64,000 nucleotides of DNA from Massilia sp. PAMC28688 (GTDB taxonomy: Bacteria > Pseudomonadota > Gammaproteobacteria > Burkholderiales > Burkholderiaceae_D), in the NCBI RefSeq assembly GCF_019443445.1, contig NZ_CP080378.1, positions 1 to 64,000 of the forward strand. Direction: 5' to 3'. The position numbers and the translations under genes are program-made. This document shows positions 18,001 through 28,015 of this stretch, piece after piece (position 1 is the first letter of the stretch; every line of letters begins with the position of its first letter). The notes under the pieces were generated by a model. The model saw only the letters and a program-made list of their open reading frames with translations, had not been told where the DNA came from and ran no database searches.

Positions 18001-19448
18001 ATCCGGATGCCGTGGCCACGCCCGCGCTGGTCGTACCGGAGAGCCACCGCGGCAACGGGCTGGAAGAGTGGACGCGCGACGCGGCCCTGGTGGAAGTGGT
18101 GCGCGCGCGCCTGACCGGCTTCGGTCCGCAGCCGGTGGCGGCAATTGCGGCAGCACTGGCGCTGCCCGACGCCACGGTTGCCATCGCCCTGGCGCAGCTG
18201 GAGGCCGAAGGCTTCGTGATGCGCGGCCAGTTCACGCCCGGCGTGGCGGTCGAACAATGGTGCGAGCGCCACCTGCTCGCGCGCATCCACCGCTACACCA
18301 TCGGCCGGCTGCGGCGCCAGATCGAGCCGGTGGAAATGCAGGACTTCATGCGCTTCCTGCTCGACTGGCAGCACTTGTCTGCGGCCACGCAGCTGCAGGG
18401 CCAGGAAGCGCTGCCGCTGGCGCTGGCCGGCCTGGAAGGCTATGAAGCGGCGGCCGGCGCATGGGAAAGCGAGCTGCTGGCCCAGCGCGTGCGCGACTAT
18501 TCCATCCTGTGGCTGGACGACTTGTGCCGCTCCGGCAAACTGGTATGGACCCGGGTGGACGCGCCCCGCTCGGCCGCCGGCGGGCCGGTGCGCGCCACCC
18601 CGATCGTGCTGCTGCCGCGGCGCCAGACACCCCTGTGGCATGCGCTGGCCGCGGGCGGTGGTGAGCCGGAAGTGTCGGCGCGGGCCGCCAAGGTCCTCAG
18701 CGCCCTGCGCCAGCACGGCGCCATGTTTTTCGACGAGCTGCTGCAGGACGTGCGCATGCTGCCGGTGGAACTGGAAAACGCGATTGGCGAACTGGTGTCC
18801 ACTGGCCTGGTCAATGCCGACAGTTTCGCCGGCATGCGCGCCATGCTGCAGAGCGCGAGCAAGCGCGCCAGCAATGACAGGCTGCGCCGCCGCGGGGCCG
18901 GCCCCAGCATGGAAGAAGTGGGCCGCTGGGCCCTGGTGCGGCGCGCCGCGCCACCGGCGCCCCCTGCGCCGGGCAGGCGCGCGCGCATCGATCCGGAGAC
19001 CCTGGAGTACGTGGCCATGACGCTGCTGCGCCGCTACGGAGTAATGTTCTGGCGCCTGCTCGAACGGGAGGCGGCCTGGCTGCCTGCGTGGCGCGAACTG
19101 CTGCCCGTCTACCACCGCCTGGAAGCGCGCGGCGAGATCCGGGGTGGACGCTTCGTGGCCGGATTTTCCGGCGAACAGTTTGCGCTGCCCGAAGCCATTG
19201 CCCTGCTGCGCGACATGCGGCGCCACGCCCATGACGGCGCGCTGGTGTGCATCTCGGCGCTCGACCCGCTCAACCTGTGCGGCACCCTGCTTCCCGGCGA
19301 CAAGGTGCCGGCAATCACCGGCAACCGCATCTTGCTGCGCGACGGCCTGCCGGTGGCCACCGCCGTGAGCGGCAAGATCGCCTACCTGACCGATCCAGGG
19401 TCCGAGCGCGACCTGTTCCACGCGCGCCTGGCCGGCCGCCGGCTCTAG
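15042..19448 (+). CDS. lhr: Lhr-type ATP-dependent DNA/RNA helicase
   Basis: A 1468-aa superfamily 2 helicase, close to the ~1500-aa length of full-length Lhr and far longer than Lhr-core-only proteins. N-terminal motor: Walker A 'AAPTGSGKTLTAF', motif Ia 'YVSPLKALSNDI', Walker B box 'VDEIHAVAGSKRG', motif III 'LSATQK', motif IV/V 'LVATASLELGIDIG' and motif VI 'QRVGRSGH'. The Lhr-specific winged-helix and 'DUF-like' core follows to about residue 870, and the long C-terminal domain ends in 'KIAYLTDPGSE'. Lhr acts in DNA repair, and its C-terminal domain resembles the uracil-DNA glycosylase-associated region. The N-terminus begins with a short PTLP tandem repeat from 9-bp DNA repeats; I kept ATG 15042 for lack of a better start. 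It ends 10 bp from the convergent diguanylate cyclase. Confidence 0.93.
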   Translation: MPTLPTLPTLPPLPAAPDTAGRDTLWQDFHPAVAAWFKATFAAATEAQRQAWPLIQQGRDTLVAAPTGSGKTLTAFLAAIDALVSASGEAALADETQVLYVSPLKALSNDIRLNLEAPLAGIGEQLAAMGLPPHGIRSAVRTGDTTTAERNAMRRRAPHILVTTPESLYVLLGSDSGRAMLASVRTVIVDEIHAVAGSKRGSHLALSLARLDALCGRRPVRVGLSATQKPLSAVASFLVGGGDCALVDVGHVRARDLALELPPVPLEAVMPNEVWDRVYDRMAELTVMHRTTLIFVNTRRMAERLARHLGERLGSEHVAAHHGSLAKEYRLDAEQRLKRGQLQVLVATASLELGIDIGDVDLVCQVGSPRSIASFLQRVGRSGHQVGGTPKGRLFPTSRDDLVECAALLDCVRRGELDALRIPHAPLDVLAQQIVAEVACREWREDALFDLVRRAHPYADLERASYDAVLRMLAEGYTTRAGVRASYVHRDAASGSLRGRRGGKLAAVTSGGTIPDNADYTVLMEPQGHAVGTVNEDFAVESMAGDVFQLGNTSYRIIKVDAGKVRVEDAHGAAPNIPFWLGEAPGRSAELSAGVGRLRADIERQLAGAPAKKGRARATLAEGSEALERAVAWLQDHLDLKDDAARQIVDYLARSRAALGGLPTQDTLVMERFFDETGGMQLVLHSPFGSRINRAWGLALRKRFCRTFNFELQAAATEDAIILSLSTSHSFQLDEVWGYLRAASAEPVLVQALLDAPLFNVRWRWNATTALALPRFAGGRRVAPQLQRMKSDDLLAAVFPDQAACLENVAGERELPSHPLVDQTLDDCLHEAMDSKGWLALLRRMEAGQIRLLARDLPAPSPLAMEILNARPYAFLDDAPLEERRTQAVQNRRWSEPAAGDDLGALDAGAIASVTAEAWPAARSSDEVQEALVALACMTRAEALRHTDWPEWLEGLAESGRATRLRSSSGADFWVALERLDLMQAAYPDAVATPALVVPESHRGNGLEEWTRDAALVEVVRARLTGFGPQPVAAIAAALALPDATVAIALAQLEAEGFVMRGQFTPGVAVEQWCERHLLARIHRYTIGRLRRQIEPVEMQDFMRFLLDWQHLSAATQLQGQEALPLALAGLEGYEAAAGAWESELLAQRVRDYSILWLDDLCRSGKLVWTRVDAPRSAAGGPVRATPIVLLPRRQTPLWHALAAGGGEPEVSARAAKVLSALRQHGAMFFDELLQDVRMLPVELENAIGELVSTGLVNADSFAGMRAMLQSASKRASNDRLRRRGAGPSMEEVGRWALVRRAAPPAPPAPGRRARIDPETLEYVAMTLLRRYGVMFWRLLEREAAWLPAWRELLPVYHRLEARGEIRGGRFVAGFSGEQFALPEAIALLRDMRRHAHDGALVCISALDPLNLCGTLLPGDKVPAITGNRILLRDGLPVATAVSGKIAYLTDPGSERDLFHARLAGRRL

Positions 19449-19458
19449 GGCCCTGCCG

Positions 19459-22400
19459 CTACGCCATGGCCGACAGGTTCTGGCGCGCCAGTTCCTCGTC
19501 TGCTGCCGTTGCCAGCACGGCGCGGCTGCGGCCTTCGTGCTTGGCCCGGTACAGGGCGTCGTCGGCCAGGCGGATCAGCAGTTCGGGCGAATTGTCCGCC
19601 CCCGGCACCAGCGCACCAATGCCAATGCTGACGGTGACGATGCCGTACGAGGAATCGGCGTGCGGCAGCTGCAGGGCCGCGACGCGCTCGCAAATGGCCT
19701 TGGCAATGGCGGCGGCGGCCCCGCCCTCGGTGGCAGGCGTGAGCAAGGCAAACTCTTCGCCGCCGTAGCGGGCTGCAATGTCACCGGGACGGCGTGCGTG
19801 CGCGGCAATGACCTCGGCAATCGCCTGCAGGCAGCGGTCGCCCGCCTGGTGGCCGTATTTGTCGTTGTACAGCTTGAAGTGGTCGACGTCGAGCATGGCC
19901 AGGGCCACCGTCTGGCCGCTGCGACAGGCGCGCGCCCACTCATCTGCCAGGCCGGCATCAAAGCCGCGCCGGTTGGTCAGTGCGGTGAGGCCATCGGTCA
20001 GCGACAGCGCTTCGAGCTTGGCGTTGCTTTCAGCCAGTTCCGCAGTGCGCGCAGCCACTTCCGATTGCAATCGCTGCTTGCTGCGGGTCAGGCTGCCCAC
20101 GCGCACGCGGTACGCAATGCCGAGCAGGCTGACGGCCAGGATCGCTGCACCGATGCGGAACCACCAGGTCTTCCAGAAAGGCGGCAGCACTTCAATGGCC
20201 AGCGTGGCTTCCTGCTCGCTCCACTGGCCGCGGTGGTTGGCCGCCTTAACCTTGAACACGTAGTTGCCCGGATCCAGGTTGGTATAGGTGGCGCGGCGGT
20301 GCGCGGCATCGGCCCCCACCCAGTTCTTGTCGAAGCCTTCGAGCTTGTAGCTGTAGCGGTTGCTGGCCGGGTCGGCAAAGTGCAGCGCTGAAAATTCAAG
20401 CGAGAGCACGGAATGGTGAGCCGCCAGCACCAGCTTCCTGGGCGCCGTCACCGGGCCGGTCAGCTGCACGCCCTCGGGGCGCGGCTTGAGCGCGAGCGAA
20501 CGGTTCAGGACGCTGACATCGGTGATCGAGACCGCCGGCGCACTGGCGTCGACCTGCACCGCGCGCGGATCGACACTGAGCACGCCATGGCCGCCCGCAA
20601 AATACAGCTTGCCCGCGGCATCGGCATAGGCAGCGCCCACGCGGTAGCCTTCGAGCAAGCCGTCAGCGGAGGTGTACCTGACGGTCTTGCCGGTGGCGGG
20701 GTCCAGTTGCAGCAGGCTCGACAGCGTAGTGAGCCAGACATTGCCAAGCGCATCGCCCTGGATGGCAAACACCTTTTCGCTGCCGGCGCCCGGATAGGCG
20801 CGAAAGCTGATCTTGCCGTCGGCCCCGGTGACGATTTCATTGAGCCCCTGCGCGGTGCCGGCCCAGATGCGGCCATTCACATCTTCGTGCAACGCCACGA
20901 TGAAATTGGACGACATGCTGCCCGGGTCCCTGTCGTCATGCACGAAATGACGGAACTTGCCGGTGCGCGTGTCGAGCATGTCCAGGCCGTCGGCATACTC
21001 GGACCCCATCCAGACCCGGCCCTGCCGGTCTTCCAGCACGGTATTGGCACGGGCCATGCGGCGGCTGTTGGGATTATCCTTTTCCAGCGTATAGATGCGG
21101 TGGGTGCCGGCCGCCGGGTCATAGTGGATCACGCTGGCATTGGTGGTGATCCACAAGCGAGCGCCCGCGCCAGGACGGATGGCCGTGATCGAGTTGTTCG
21201 TATTCGGAAATGGAATGGGGGTGAATTGCTCGCTGGCCGGATCAAGCCGGAACAAGCCATTGGTGGTGCCCGTCCACAGCGGCCCGGCCGGGTCCTGGTA
21301 CAGGCTGATGACGGTATCGGCGCCAAGCGCGCCCGGGCGCCCCGCCTGGGCCCGGTAGTATTTGTCGATGTTGCCGGTCGCCGGGTCCATCAGCGATACG
21401 CCCGTCAGGCCGCCAATCCAGATGCGCCCGTCGGGGGCGCCGGCAATGGTGACGGTGGTATTGTTGGGCTGCCTGCGGCCGAAGGGAAACTCCGGCGGAA
21501 TCAGGCGCGTGAAGCCCTTGCTGGCCGGGTTGGCCACCACCACGCCCGCATTATAAGACCCCACCCACAGCAGGCCCGAGCGATCCTGCATGACCGACTG
21601 GAAGCTCAGGGTCGGCAAGGAATAGGGATCGTTGGGACGGTAACCGTAGTTGCGCGGTTCATCGGCACCCGCGCTCCAGCGCAGCACGCCGTCATTCATG
21701 GTCACGGCCCACATGCCGCCATCGCGGGCCGGATAAAAATTGTTGATGCGCACGTCCGACGAAGGCAGGCGCACCCGGTTTTCCCAGGGCGTGCCGTCGG
21801 TCCAGCGATGGACGCCGCGCCGGGTGCCGATCCACAGGCGCTGGTCGGCATCCATGGCCAGCGCTTCGACCTTGTTGGCCACCGGGTCGGGCTGCTGGGG
21901 GGTATCGACATTGAAGTGCCGGAACTTGCCGCTCACGGGATCGAGGTAGTCGAGGCCGGACGGATACAGGGCAATCCACAAGCCCCCGCGCGCGTCAAGC
22001 GCCAGCGCCTCCACGCTGTCGCTGCGAATGGCATGCGGGGCGCCCGCCTTGGGCTGGAACAGGCGGAACTTGCCGCTGGCAGGGTCGAAGTGCTGCAGGC
22101 CGCCCCAGGTGCCGACCCACATCCCACCCTTGCCATCCGAGATGATCTTGCGGATCACCTGGTGCTTGCCCGGCTTTTTGTCGGACACGAAGCGGGTGAA
22201 GTCATTGGTCCCGGGATTGTAGCGGGCCAGGCCGTAGGTAGTGCCGGCCCAGATTGCGCCGGCGCTGTCCTCGAAAATTGTATTGACGCGCTCGCCCGGC
22301 AGGCTCGCCTCGTTTTTGGGATCGTTGAGGAACTTGACGGCCTGGCCGCCATCGTAGCGATACAGGCCGCCATTGAGGGCACCGAGCCAGATGAAGCCTT

Positions 22401-22584
22401 GGCGGTCTTGCAGGATCGATACAATCGAGGGGTCGTCAGTGACCAGGCTGGGCATGCGCGTAAAACGCATGTGCGAGACCGACTGTGCCAGGGCCAGCGA
22501 GGTGGCGCCACACAGGAACAGGGTCGCGATGAGGCGGCGCGGTTGAGCTGCCGTTAAAATGCGCCGGGCGATCAAGAGTTCCAT
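19459..22584 (-). CDS. Propeller-sensor (two-component regulator propeller/Y_Y_Y) diguanylate cyclase
   Basis: About 1041 aa from ATG 22584; an ATG 30 bp upstream lacks a ribosome site. A signal peptide/anchor is followed by ~600 residues of repeated beta-propeller blades ('IWLGALNGGLYRYD', 'GMWVGTWGGLQHFDP', 'VWMGSEYADGLDML'). A Y_Y_Y domain comes next (about 718-785, 'YSYKLEGFDKNWVGAD'), then one membrane helix (about 803-825) and a GGDEF domain with active-site 'GGEEF' (about 939-943). The RxxD inhibitory site ('RPGD') sits five residues before it. It should sense an outside ligand through the propeller and make cyclic-di-GMP inside, with product inhibition. No partner gene is adjacent. 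Confidence 0.93.
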   Translation of the reverse strand: MELLIARRILTAAQPRRLIATLFLCGATSLALAQSVSHMRFTRMPSLVTDDPSIVSILQDRQGFIWLGALNGGLYRYDGGQAVKFLNDPKNEASLPGERVNTIFEDSAGAIWAGTTYGLARYNPGTNDFTRFVSDKKPGKHQVIRKIISDGKGGMWVGTWGGLQHFDPASGKFRLFQPKAGAPHAIRSDSVEALALDARGGLWIALYPSGLDYLDPVSGKFRHFNVDTPQQPDPVANKVEALAMDADQRLWIGTRRGVHRWTDGTPWENRVRLPSSDVRINNFYPARDGGMWAVTMNDGVLRWSAGADEPRNYGYRPNDPYSLPTLSFQSVMQDRSGLLWVGSYNAGVVVANPASKGFTRLIPPEFPFGRRQPNNTTVTIAGAPDGRIWIGGLTGVSLMDPATGNIDKYYRAQAGRPGALGADTVISLYQDPAGPLWTGTTNGLFRLDPASEQFTPIPFPNTNNSITAIRPGAGARLWITTNASVIHYDPAAGTHRIYTLEKDNPNSRRMARANTVLEDRQGRVWMGSEYADGLDMLDTRTGKFRHFVHDDRDPGSMSSNFIVALHEDVNGRIWAGTAQGLNEIVTGADGKISFRAYPGAGSEKVFAIQGDALGNVWLTTLSSLLQLDPATGKTVRYTSADGLLEGYRVGAAYADAAGKLYFAGGHGVLSVDPRAVQVDASAPAVSITDVSVLNRSLALKPRPEGVQLTGPVTAPRKLVLAAHHSVLSLEFSALHFADPASNRYSYKLEGFDKNWVGADAAHRRATYTNLDPGNYVFKVKAANHRGQWSEQEATLAIEVLPPFWKTWWFRIGAAILAVSLLGIAYRVRVGSLTRSKQRLQSEVAARTAELAESNAKLEALSLTDGLTALTNRRGFDAGLADEWARACRSGQTVALAMLDVDHFKLYNDKYGHQAGDRCLQAIAEVIAAHARRPGDIAARYGGEEFALLTPATEGGAAAAIAKAICERVAALQLPHADSSYGIVTVSIGIGALVPGADNSPELLIRLADDALYRAKHEGRSRAVLATAADEELARQNLSAMA

Positions 22585-22757
22585 GGAGCCTTCATTCAGT
22601 GCGACTGAAAGCATTGTATAGGATGCGCCTCGGTTGCTCTACAGTAATTTCTTACCAATGTGTGATGTCCGCCACGTTTTTTTGCCGCTACCGGGCGCCG
22701 GGCCCGGCTGGGGCAGGTGGCGGCGCCATGCGGGCGCGCACCACCTGCGCCATACGG

Positions 22758-23363
22758 CTATTTTGCAGAAATGCCAGCCAGCAATTTGGTCTTGAGGCTG
22801 CTGTCGGCAGGCTTGTCACCGAGCCAGATGCGCAGGACCGAGTTATAGAACACCAGGTCCGGCAAGACGGTGCCGATCTTCTTGCCATTCAAGTAGGACT
22901 GGGCGCCCTGGCCTGGCAGGTAGTCGGTGTCAAGCACATCGCCCTTCTTCAGCCCTGGAATGGCGGCAAACATTTCGCCGTATTTGCTGATCTGGCCTAC
23001 GATCCTGGCCTTGTCTTCCTTGCTGACATTGTTGTTCAGACCGGTCATGAAGGCGGAGCCGAAGTCGTCCGACGAAATATCGCGCATCATGACCAGGCGA
23101 ATGCGGCGCGGGCCCTCGGCCTTCATCACGCCTTCCGTCGTGGTTTCCTTTGACTGCAGGTACAGGCCGGCGGTATACACCTTGATGATGAACTTGGTCC
23201 GCACGCCGGCACCGTTGAGCATCAGCTCCTTGCCGCCCACCGGCAGCGTTTCCTGATACTTGACGCCTGCCACATCCACAGCGGCGCATGCGGTGCTGAT
23301 CGAAAATGCCAGCGATGCCGCCACCAGCGCGGCCTTGATACCCACGGTTTTCAAAACACTCAT
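22758..23363 (-). CDS. Chalcone isomerase-like exported protein
   Basis: About 201 aa from ATG 23363, preceded by GGGGA; an ATG 18 bp further upstream is in frame. A signal peptide ends near 'ISTACA'. The mature part reads as a chalcone-isomerase-like domain: 'NGAGVRTKFIIKVYTAGLYL', then 'RDISSDDFGSAFMTGLNNN', a 'GDVLDTDYLPG' turn and 'LPDLVFYNSVLRIWLGDKPAD'. Bacterial members of this family are periplasmic and mostly uncharacterised; the plant reaction should not be assumed. It stands alone between the diguanylate cyclase and the divergent catalase gene. Confidence 0.88.
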   Translation of the reverse strand: MSVLKTVGIKAALVAASLAFSISTACAAVDVAGVKYQETLPVGGKELMLNGAGVRTKFIIKVYTAGLYLQSKETTTEGVMKAEGPRRIRLVMMRDISSDDFGSAFMTGLNNNVSKEDKARIVGQISKYGEMFAAIPGLKKGDVLDTDYLPGQGAQSYLNGKKIGTVLPDLVFYNSVLRIWLGDKPADSSLKTKLLAGISAK

Positions 23364-23710
23364 CTTGTCCCCAATTGTCATTTTATAAAAGCTGTCCGAT
23401 ACCTACAGCGCGTCCATTCTACTGTTTATTTTCGGCATGCTAAAGAAAATAGCGAGCGATTGCTCAGTAATGTTGTGGCCCTTCCAAAAGCTTTTGTTGC
23501 AATTTGCCGGCACATAGTCCTACGCCTGGACAAAGAAGACTCTGACAACATGCCCCTGGTACCTGTCTAACATGGTGCATCCATGGCGCGTTTTCTGCCG
23601 AGCCAGGCTTGCTTGATTCGCAGCCGGTAACAAGGGCGTCAAGCGCCGGCAATTGCCTTCGACCTAACTTGACGGGTGCAACCGGCCCGTCTCACCCATC
23701 AGGAGAAAAC
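23364..23710. other. Divergent intergenic region
   Basis: About 347 bases between the chalcone isomerase-like gene (minus) and the manganese catalase (plus). I see AT-rich stretches near 23380-23460 that could carry a promoter for the minus-strand gene, but no element good enough to name. The catalase has a clear AGGAG ribosome site at 23701-23705. Confidence 0.4.
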
Positions 23711-24607
23711 ATGTTTGCACATAACAAGCGTTTGCAATACACCGTCCGGGTCAATGAACCGAACCCGGGGCTCGCCAATCTCATGCTGGAACAATTCGGC
23801 GGCCCCCAGGGCGAACTGGCCGCTGCGTGCCGCTATTTCACGCAGGCGCTGGCCGAGGATGACCCGGGGCGCAAGGACATGTTGTTCGATATTGCGACCG
23901 AGGAACTGAGCCACCTGGAAGTCATCGGCAATATCGTTGTCATGCTCAACAAGGGTGCCAAGGGCCGCATGGCCGAAGGTGTGGACTCCGAAGGCGACCT
24001 GTATCGGTCAATTACCGGTGCCGGCAACGACAGTCACTTGACGCAAGTGCTGTACGGCGGCGGCGCCCCGCTGGTCAATTCGGCGGGCGTGCCATTTACG
24101 GCGGCCTACGTCGACACCATTGGCGAGCCGACCGCCGACCTGCGCTCCAACATCGCGGCCGAGGCGCGGGCCAAGATCGTCTACGAGCGGCTCATCAATC
24201 TGACCGACGACCCGGGCGTCAAGGAAGCGCTGGGCTTTCTCATGACGCGCGAAATCGCGCACCAGAAATCGTTTGAAAAGGCGCTGTACGCCATCGAGCC
24301 GAACTTCCCGCCTGGTAAGAACCAGGGTGATCCCCGCTTTGCCAGCGTGTACTTCAACATGTCCCGGGGCGAAGGCGAGATGCGCGGGGCCTGGAACCAG
24401 GGCGAAGACTGGGAATTCGTCACCGACCGCGACCAGCAGGCAGCGGTGGATGGCGGCGATGGCGACGCCTCGGTGCGCTTGAGCGCGCAGGAAATGGAAC
24501 TGCTCAAGACAGCGGCTGCGCGCACCGCCTCCGATCCGGCGGCCGATCCCATGACCGGGGCCGAGCTGGGCCTGGCAGGCGCTGCCAAGCGCAGCAAGCC
24601 TCACTAA
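23711..24607 (+). CDS. Manganese catalase (KatN type)
   Basis: A 298-aa protein, the usual length, from ATG 23711 after AGGAG. The dimanganese ligands are all in place: Glu35 ('GGPQGELAAA'), Glu65 and His68 ('TEELSHLE'), Glu151 ('AAEARAKIVYE') and His184 after Glu181 ('TREIAHQKSFEKAL'). The C-terminal tail is acidic and loop-rich ('DRDQQAAVDGGDGD'). It converts hydrogen peroxide to water and oxygen without heme, in the cytoplasm. The next gene, 26 bp on, is a ZIP-type metal transporter, so the pair may couple metal uptake to the enzyme that needs it. Confidence 0.95.
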   Translation: MFAHNKRLQYTVRVNEPNPGLANLMLEQFGGPQGELAAACRYFTQALAEDDPGRKDMLFDIATEELSHLEVIGNIVVMLNKGAKGRMAEGVDSEGDLYRSITGAGNDSHLTQVLYGGGAPLVNSAGVPFTAAYVDTIGEPTADLRSNIAAEARAKIVYERLINLTDDPGVKEALGFLMTREIAHQKSFEKALYAIEPNFPPGKNQGDPRFASVYFNMSRGEGEMRGAWNQGEDWEFVTDRDQQAAVDGGDGDASVRLSAQEMELLKTAAARTASDPAADPMTGAELGLAGAAKRSKPH

Positions 24608-24633
24608 GCGCACCTTACCGACGGGAACACAAC

Positions 24634-25545
24634 ATGTCCGTGTCTTCAAACAAGCCAACCCTGGCCGCCGGCCGCAACCAGCCGGCTGTCCTGCGCGGGA
24701 TCGGCCTGTTCGCCCTGCTTGCAGGGCTCTTGTTCCTGATCGGTAAGGTCATCGGCGTGGCGCCCCAGCTCGACGTGCGCGTTGGCGCGGCGCTCACCGG
24801 GGGTGCCATCGCCGCAGCCGCCACGGCCCTGGGCACCCTGCCGGTGCTGTTCGCACAAAACTATTCGCAGCGCACCTACGACGCCATCCTTGGTTTCGGA
24901 GGCGGCGTGATGCTGGGCGCGACCGCGTTTTCCCTGATCGTGCCGGCGCTCGATGCCGCCCGCGCGGGCGGCGCCAGTGACATGGTATCGAGCCTGACGG
25001 TCGGCATCGGTGTAATTGCCGGCGCGCTCCTGATTCTCGTGCTCGACAAGGTCATCAGCCATCGCTCCGGTGCGCTGGCCGACAAGAACCATGGCAGCAG
25101 TTCGCTCAAGCATGCCTGGATTTTCGTCGGCGCCGTGGCCCTGCACAACGTGCCCGAAGGCCTGGCCATTGGCGTGGCCTTTGCCGGACCGGACCTGTCC
25201 GGCGCCCGTTCGCTGGCCACCGCCATTTCGATCCAGGATGTCCCGGAAGGTCTGGTCGTGGCGCTGGCGCTGCGCACCGTTGGCTACGGCCGCTGCGCCT
25301 CGGCGGCGCTGGGAGCCGCCTCGGGCCTGGTGGAGCCCATGGCTGCCGTGTTCGGTGTCGTGATGATCAGCCTGGCCACCCAGCTGCTGCCGTTTGGCCT
25401 TGCACTGGCCGCCGGCGCCATGCTGTTTGTGATTGTGCACAGCGTGATCCCGGAATCACAGCGCAATGGCCACGGCACCGCGGCCAGCATTGCGCTCACG
25501 CTGGGCTTTACCTTGATGACGGTGCTCGATACGGCACTGGGCTGA
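24634..25545 (+). CDS. ZIP-family metal transporter
   Basis: A 303-aa protein with about eight hydrophobic segments and both ZIP signature helices: 'VALHNVPEGLAIGVAF' and 'ISIQDVPEGLVVALAL' (the H-N-x-P-E-G metal site and its partner). An extra N-terminal extension with one or two membrane helices precedes the ZIP core. ZIP proteins carry divalent metals, zinc and often manganese or iron, toward the cytoplasm. It lies 26 bp after the manganese catalase on the same strand and is very likely cotranscribed. Manganese as substrate is an inference from that neighbour. Confidence 0.92.
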   Translation: MSVSSNKPTLAAGRNQPAVLRGIGLFALLAGLLFLIGKVIGVAPQLDVRVGAALTGGAIAAAATALGTLPVLFAQNYSQRTYDAILGFGGGVMLGATAFSLIVPALDAARAGGASDMVSSLTVGIGVIAGALLILVLDKVISHRSGALADKNHGSSSLKHAWIFVGAVALHNVPEGLAIGVAFAGPDLSGARSLATAISIQDVPEGLVVALALRTVGYGRCASAALGAASGLVEPMAAVFGVVMISLATQLLPFGLALAAGAMLFVIVHSVIPESQRNGHGTAASIALTLGFTLMTVLDTALG

Positions 25546-25569
25546 CGAGGCTGCGCACGGTTGGTGTAG

Positions 25570-26877
<1,308 letters not shown>

Positions 26878-26887
26878 GCCACGCCAG

Positions 26888-26915
26888 GGCCACAGGGCGC
26901 ATGCGTCCTGTGGCC
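26888..26915. terminator. 28-bp palindrome between convergent glf and galM
   Basis: GGCCACAGG and CCTGTGGCC flank the self-complementary CGCATGCG, making one near-perfect 28-bp inverted repeat (one G-T pair). It sits in the 68-bp gap between two convergent genes, so it probably ends both transcripts even though no T-tract follows. Confidence 0.5.
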
Positions 26916-26945
26916 TGCCAGCATGCAGATGTGAAATGCGGGCGG

Positions 26946-28004
26946 CTAGTCCTGGACTGAAAACCTGTAGCTCGACACCGTGGCGTAGTGCTGGCCCGGG
27001 CGCAGGATGGTATCGGGGAAGGTTGGCTGATTGGGCGAGTCAGGAAAATGCTGCGGTTCCAGGCACAGGCCCGTGCGGTAGGCATAGGTCTGCCCTTTGC
27101 CGCTCAGTGTACTGTCCAGGAAATTGCCGCTATAAAACTGCACGCCCGGCTGGTCCGTGAAGAGTTCCAGCGTCCTGCCCGAGCCCGCATCGACCAGACG
27201 CGCCGCGCGGCGCAGCTCGCCACCGGATGGCGTGAGCACAAAAGTGTGGTCGTAGCCACCTCCGTTTTTCAGCTGCGGGTGCTCCGCGCCGATCGCCGCG
27301 CCGATCGGGCGCGCCAATCGGAAGTCAAACGGCGTTTCCGCCACCGGCGCAATCTCGCCCAGGGGGATCGATTGCGCATCGATGGGAATGTAGGCCGCTG
27401 CATCGAGTGTCAGTTCGTGGCCAAGAATGTTGCCCGCGCCCGCCAGGTTGAAGTAGGAATGCTGGGTGAGGTTGACCGGCGTGGCGCGGTCAGTGACGGC
27501 AGAAAAATGCATGACAAATGCATTGTCGTCCGTCAGTTCGTAGCGCACCTCCACGTCGACATTGCCGGGATAGCCTTCTTCCCCATCGCTGCTGCGGTAG
27601 GTGAGCACCAGGCCGGCTCCGTGAGGCCCCTGGAACGGCTGCGCATCCCACAACACCTTGTGGAACCCCTGCACCCCGCCATGCAGGTGGTTGCGCCCAT
27701 TGTTGACGCTGAGCTGGAATGTCTCGCCGTCGAGCATGAAGCGGCCCTCGCGGATGCGGTTGCCATAGCGGCCGATCAGGGCGCCGAAGTAAGGGCTCTC
27801 GCCCAGGTAAGGCGCGAGCGTATCAAAGCCCAGCACGATATCCTGCAGGCGCCCGTGGCGGTCCGGCGTATGCAGCTCGGTGATGATGCCGCCGAAATTG
27901 GTCACGCGCGCCTTCAGGCCATGCGCATTGGTCAGGGTGAAAAGCTGCACCGCACGGCCGTCAGGCAGCGTGCCGAATGGTGCGCAAGTGAAACTGGCTG
28001 GCAT
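26946..28004 (-). CDS. galM: Aldose 1-epimerase (galactose mutarotase)
   Basis: A 352-aa protein of normal length. Signature pieces are 'NGRNHLHGGVQGFHKVLWD' (substrate His in the H-L-H-G-G motif), 'LTQHSYFNLAG' (catalytic acid His) and 'GLCLEPQHFPDSPNQP' (catalytic base Glu). It interconverts alpha and beta anomers of galactose or glucose and feeds the Leloir pathway. It is the last gene of the minus-strand gal operon, 11 bp after the sigma factor gene. Confidence 0.95.
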   Translation of the reverse strand: MPASFTCAPFGTLPDGRAVQLFTLTNAHGLKARVTNFGGIITELHTPDRHGRLQDIVLGFDTLAPYLGESPYFGALIGRYGNRIREGRFMLDGETFQLSVNNGRNHLHGGVQGFHKVLWDAQPFQGPHGAGLVLTYRSSDGEEGYPGNVDVEVRYELTDDNAFVMHFSAVTDRATPVNLTQHSYFNLAGAGNILGHELTLDAAAYIPIDAQSIPLGEIAPVAETPFDFRLARPIGAAIGAEHPQLKNGGGYDHTFVLTPSGGELRRAARLVDAGSGRTLELFTDQPGVQFYSGNFLDSTLSGKGQTYAYRTGLCLEPQHFPDSPNQPTFPDTILRPGQHYATVSSYRFSVQD

Positions 28005-28015
28005 AACAGGCTACC

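Noticed and set aside
16383..19421. A 1012-aa open frame antisense to lhr
   Set aside because: Arg/Gln/His/Ala-rich composition without any motif; Lhr motifs on the plus strand explain this DNA. It is a high-GC shadow.
20413..22557. A 714-aa open frame antisense to the diguanylate cyclase
   Set aside because: Shadow composition; the propeller, Y_Y_Y and GGDEF motifs on the minus strand are clear.
22686..22712. GC-rich palindrome next to a run of T as a terminator for the chalcone isomerase-like gene
   Set aside because: The T-run lies on the wrong side for minus-strand transcription, where it would read as A.
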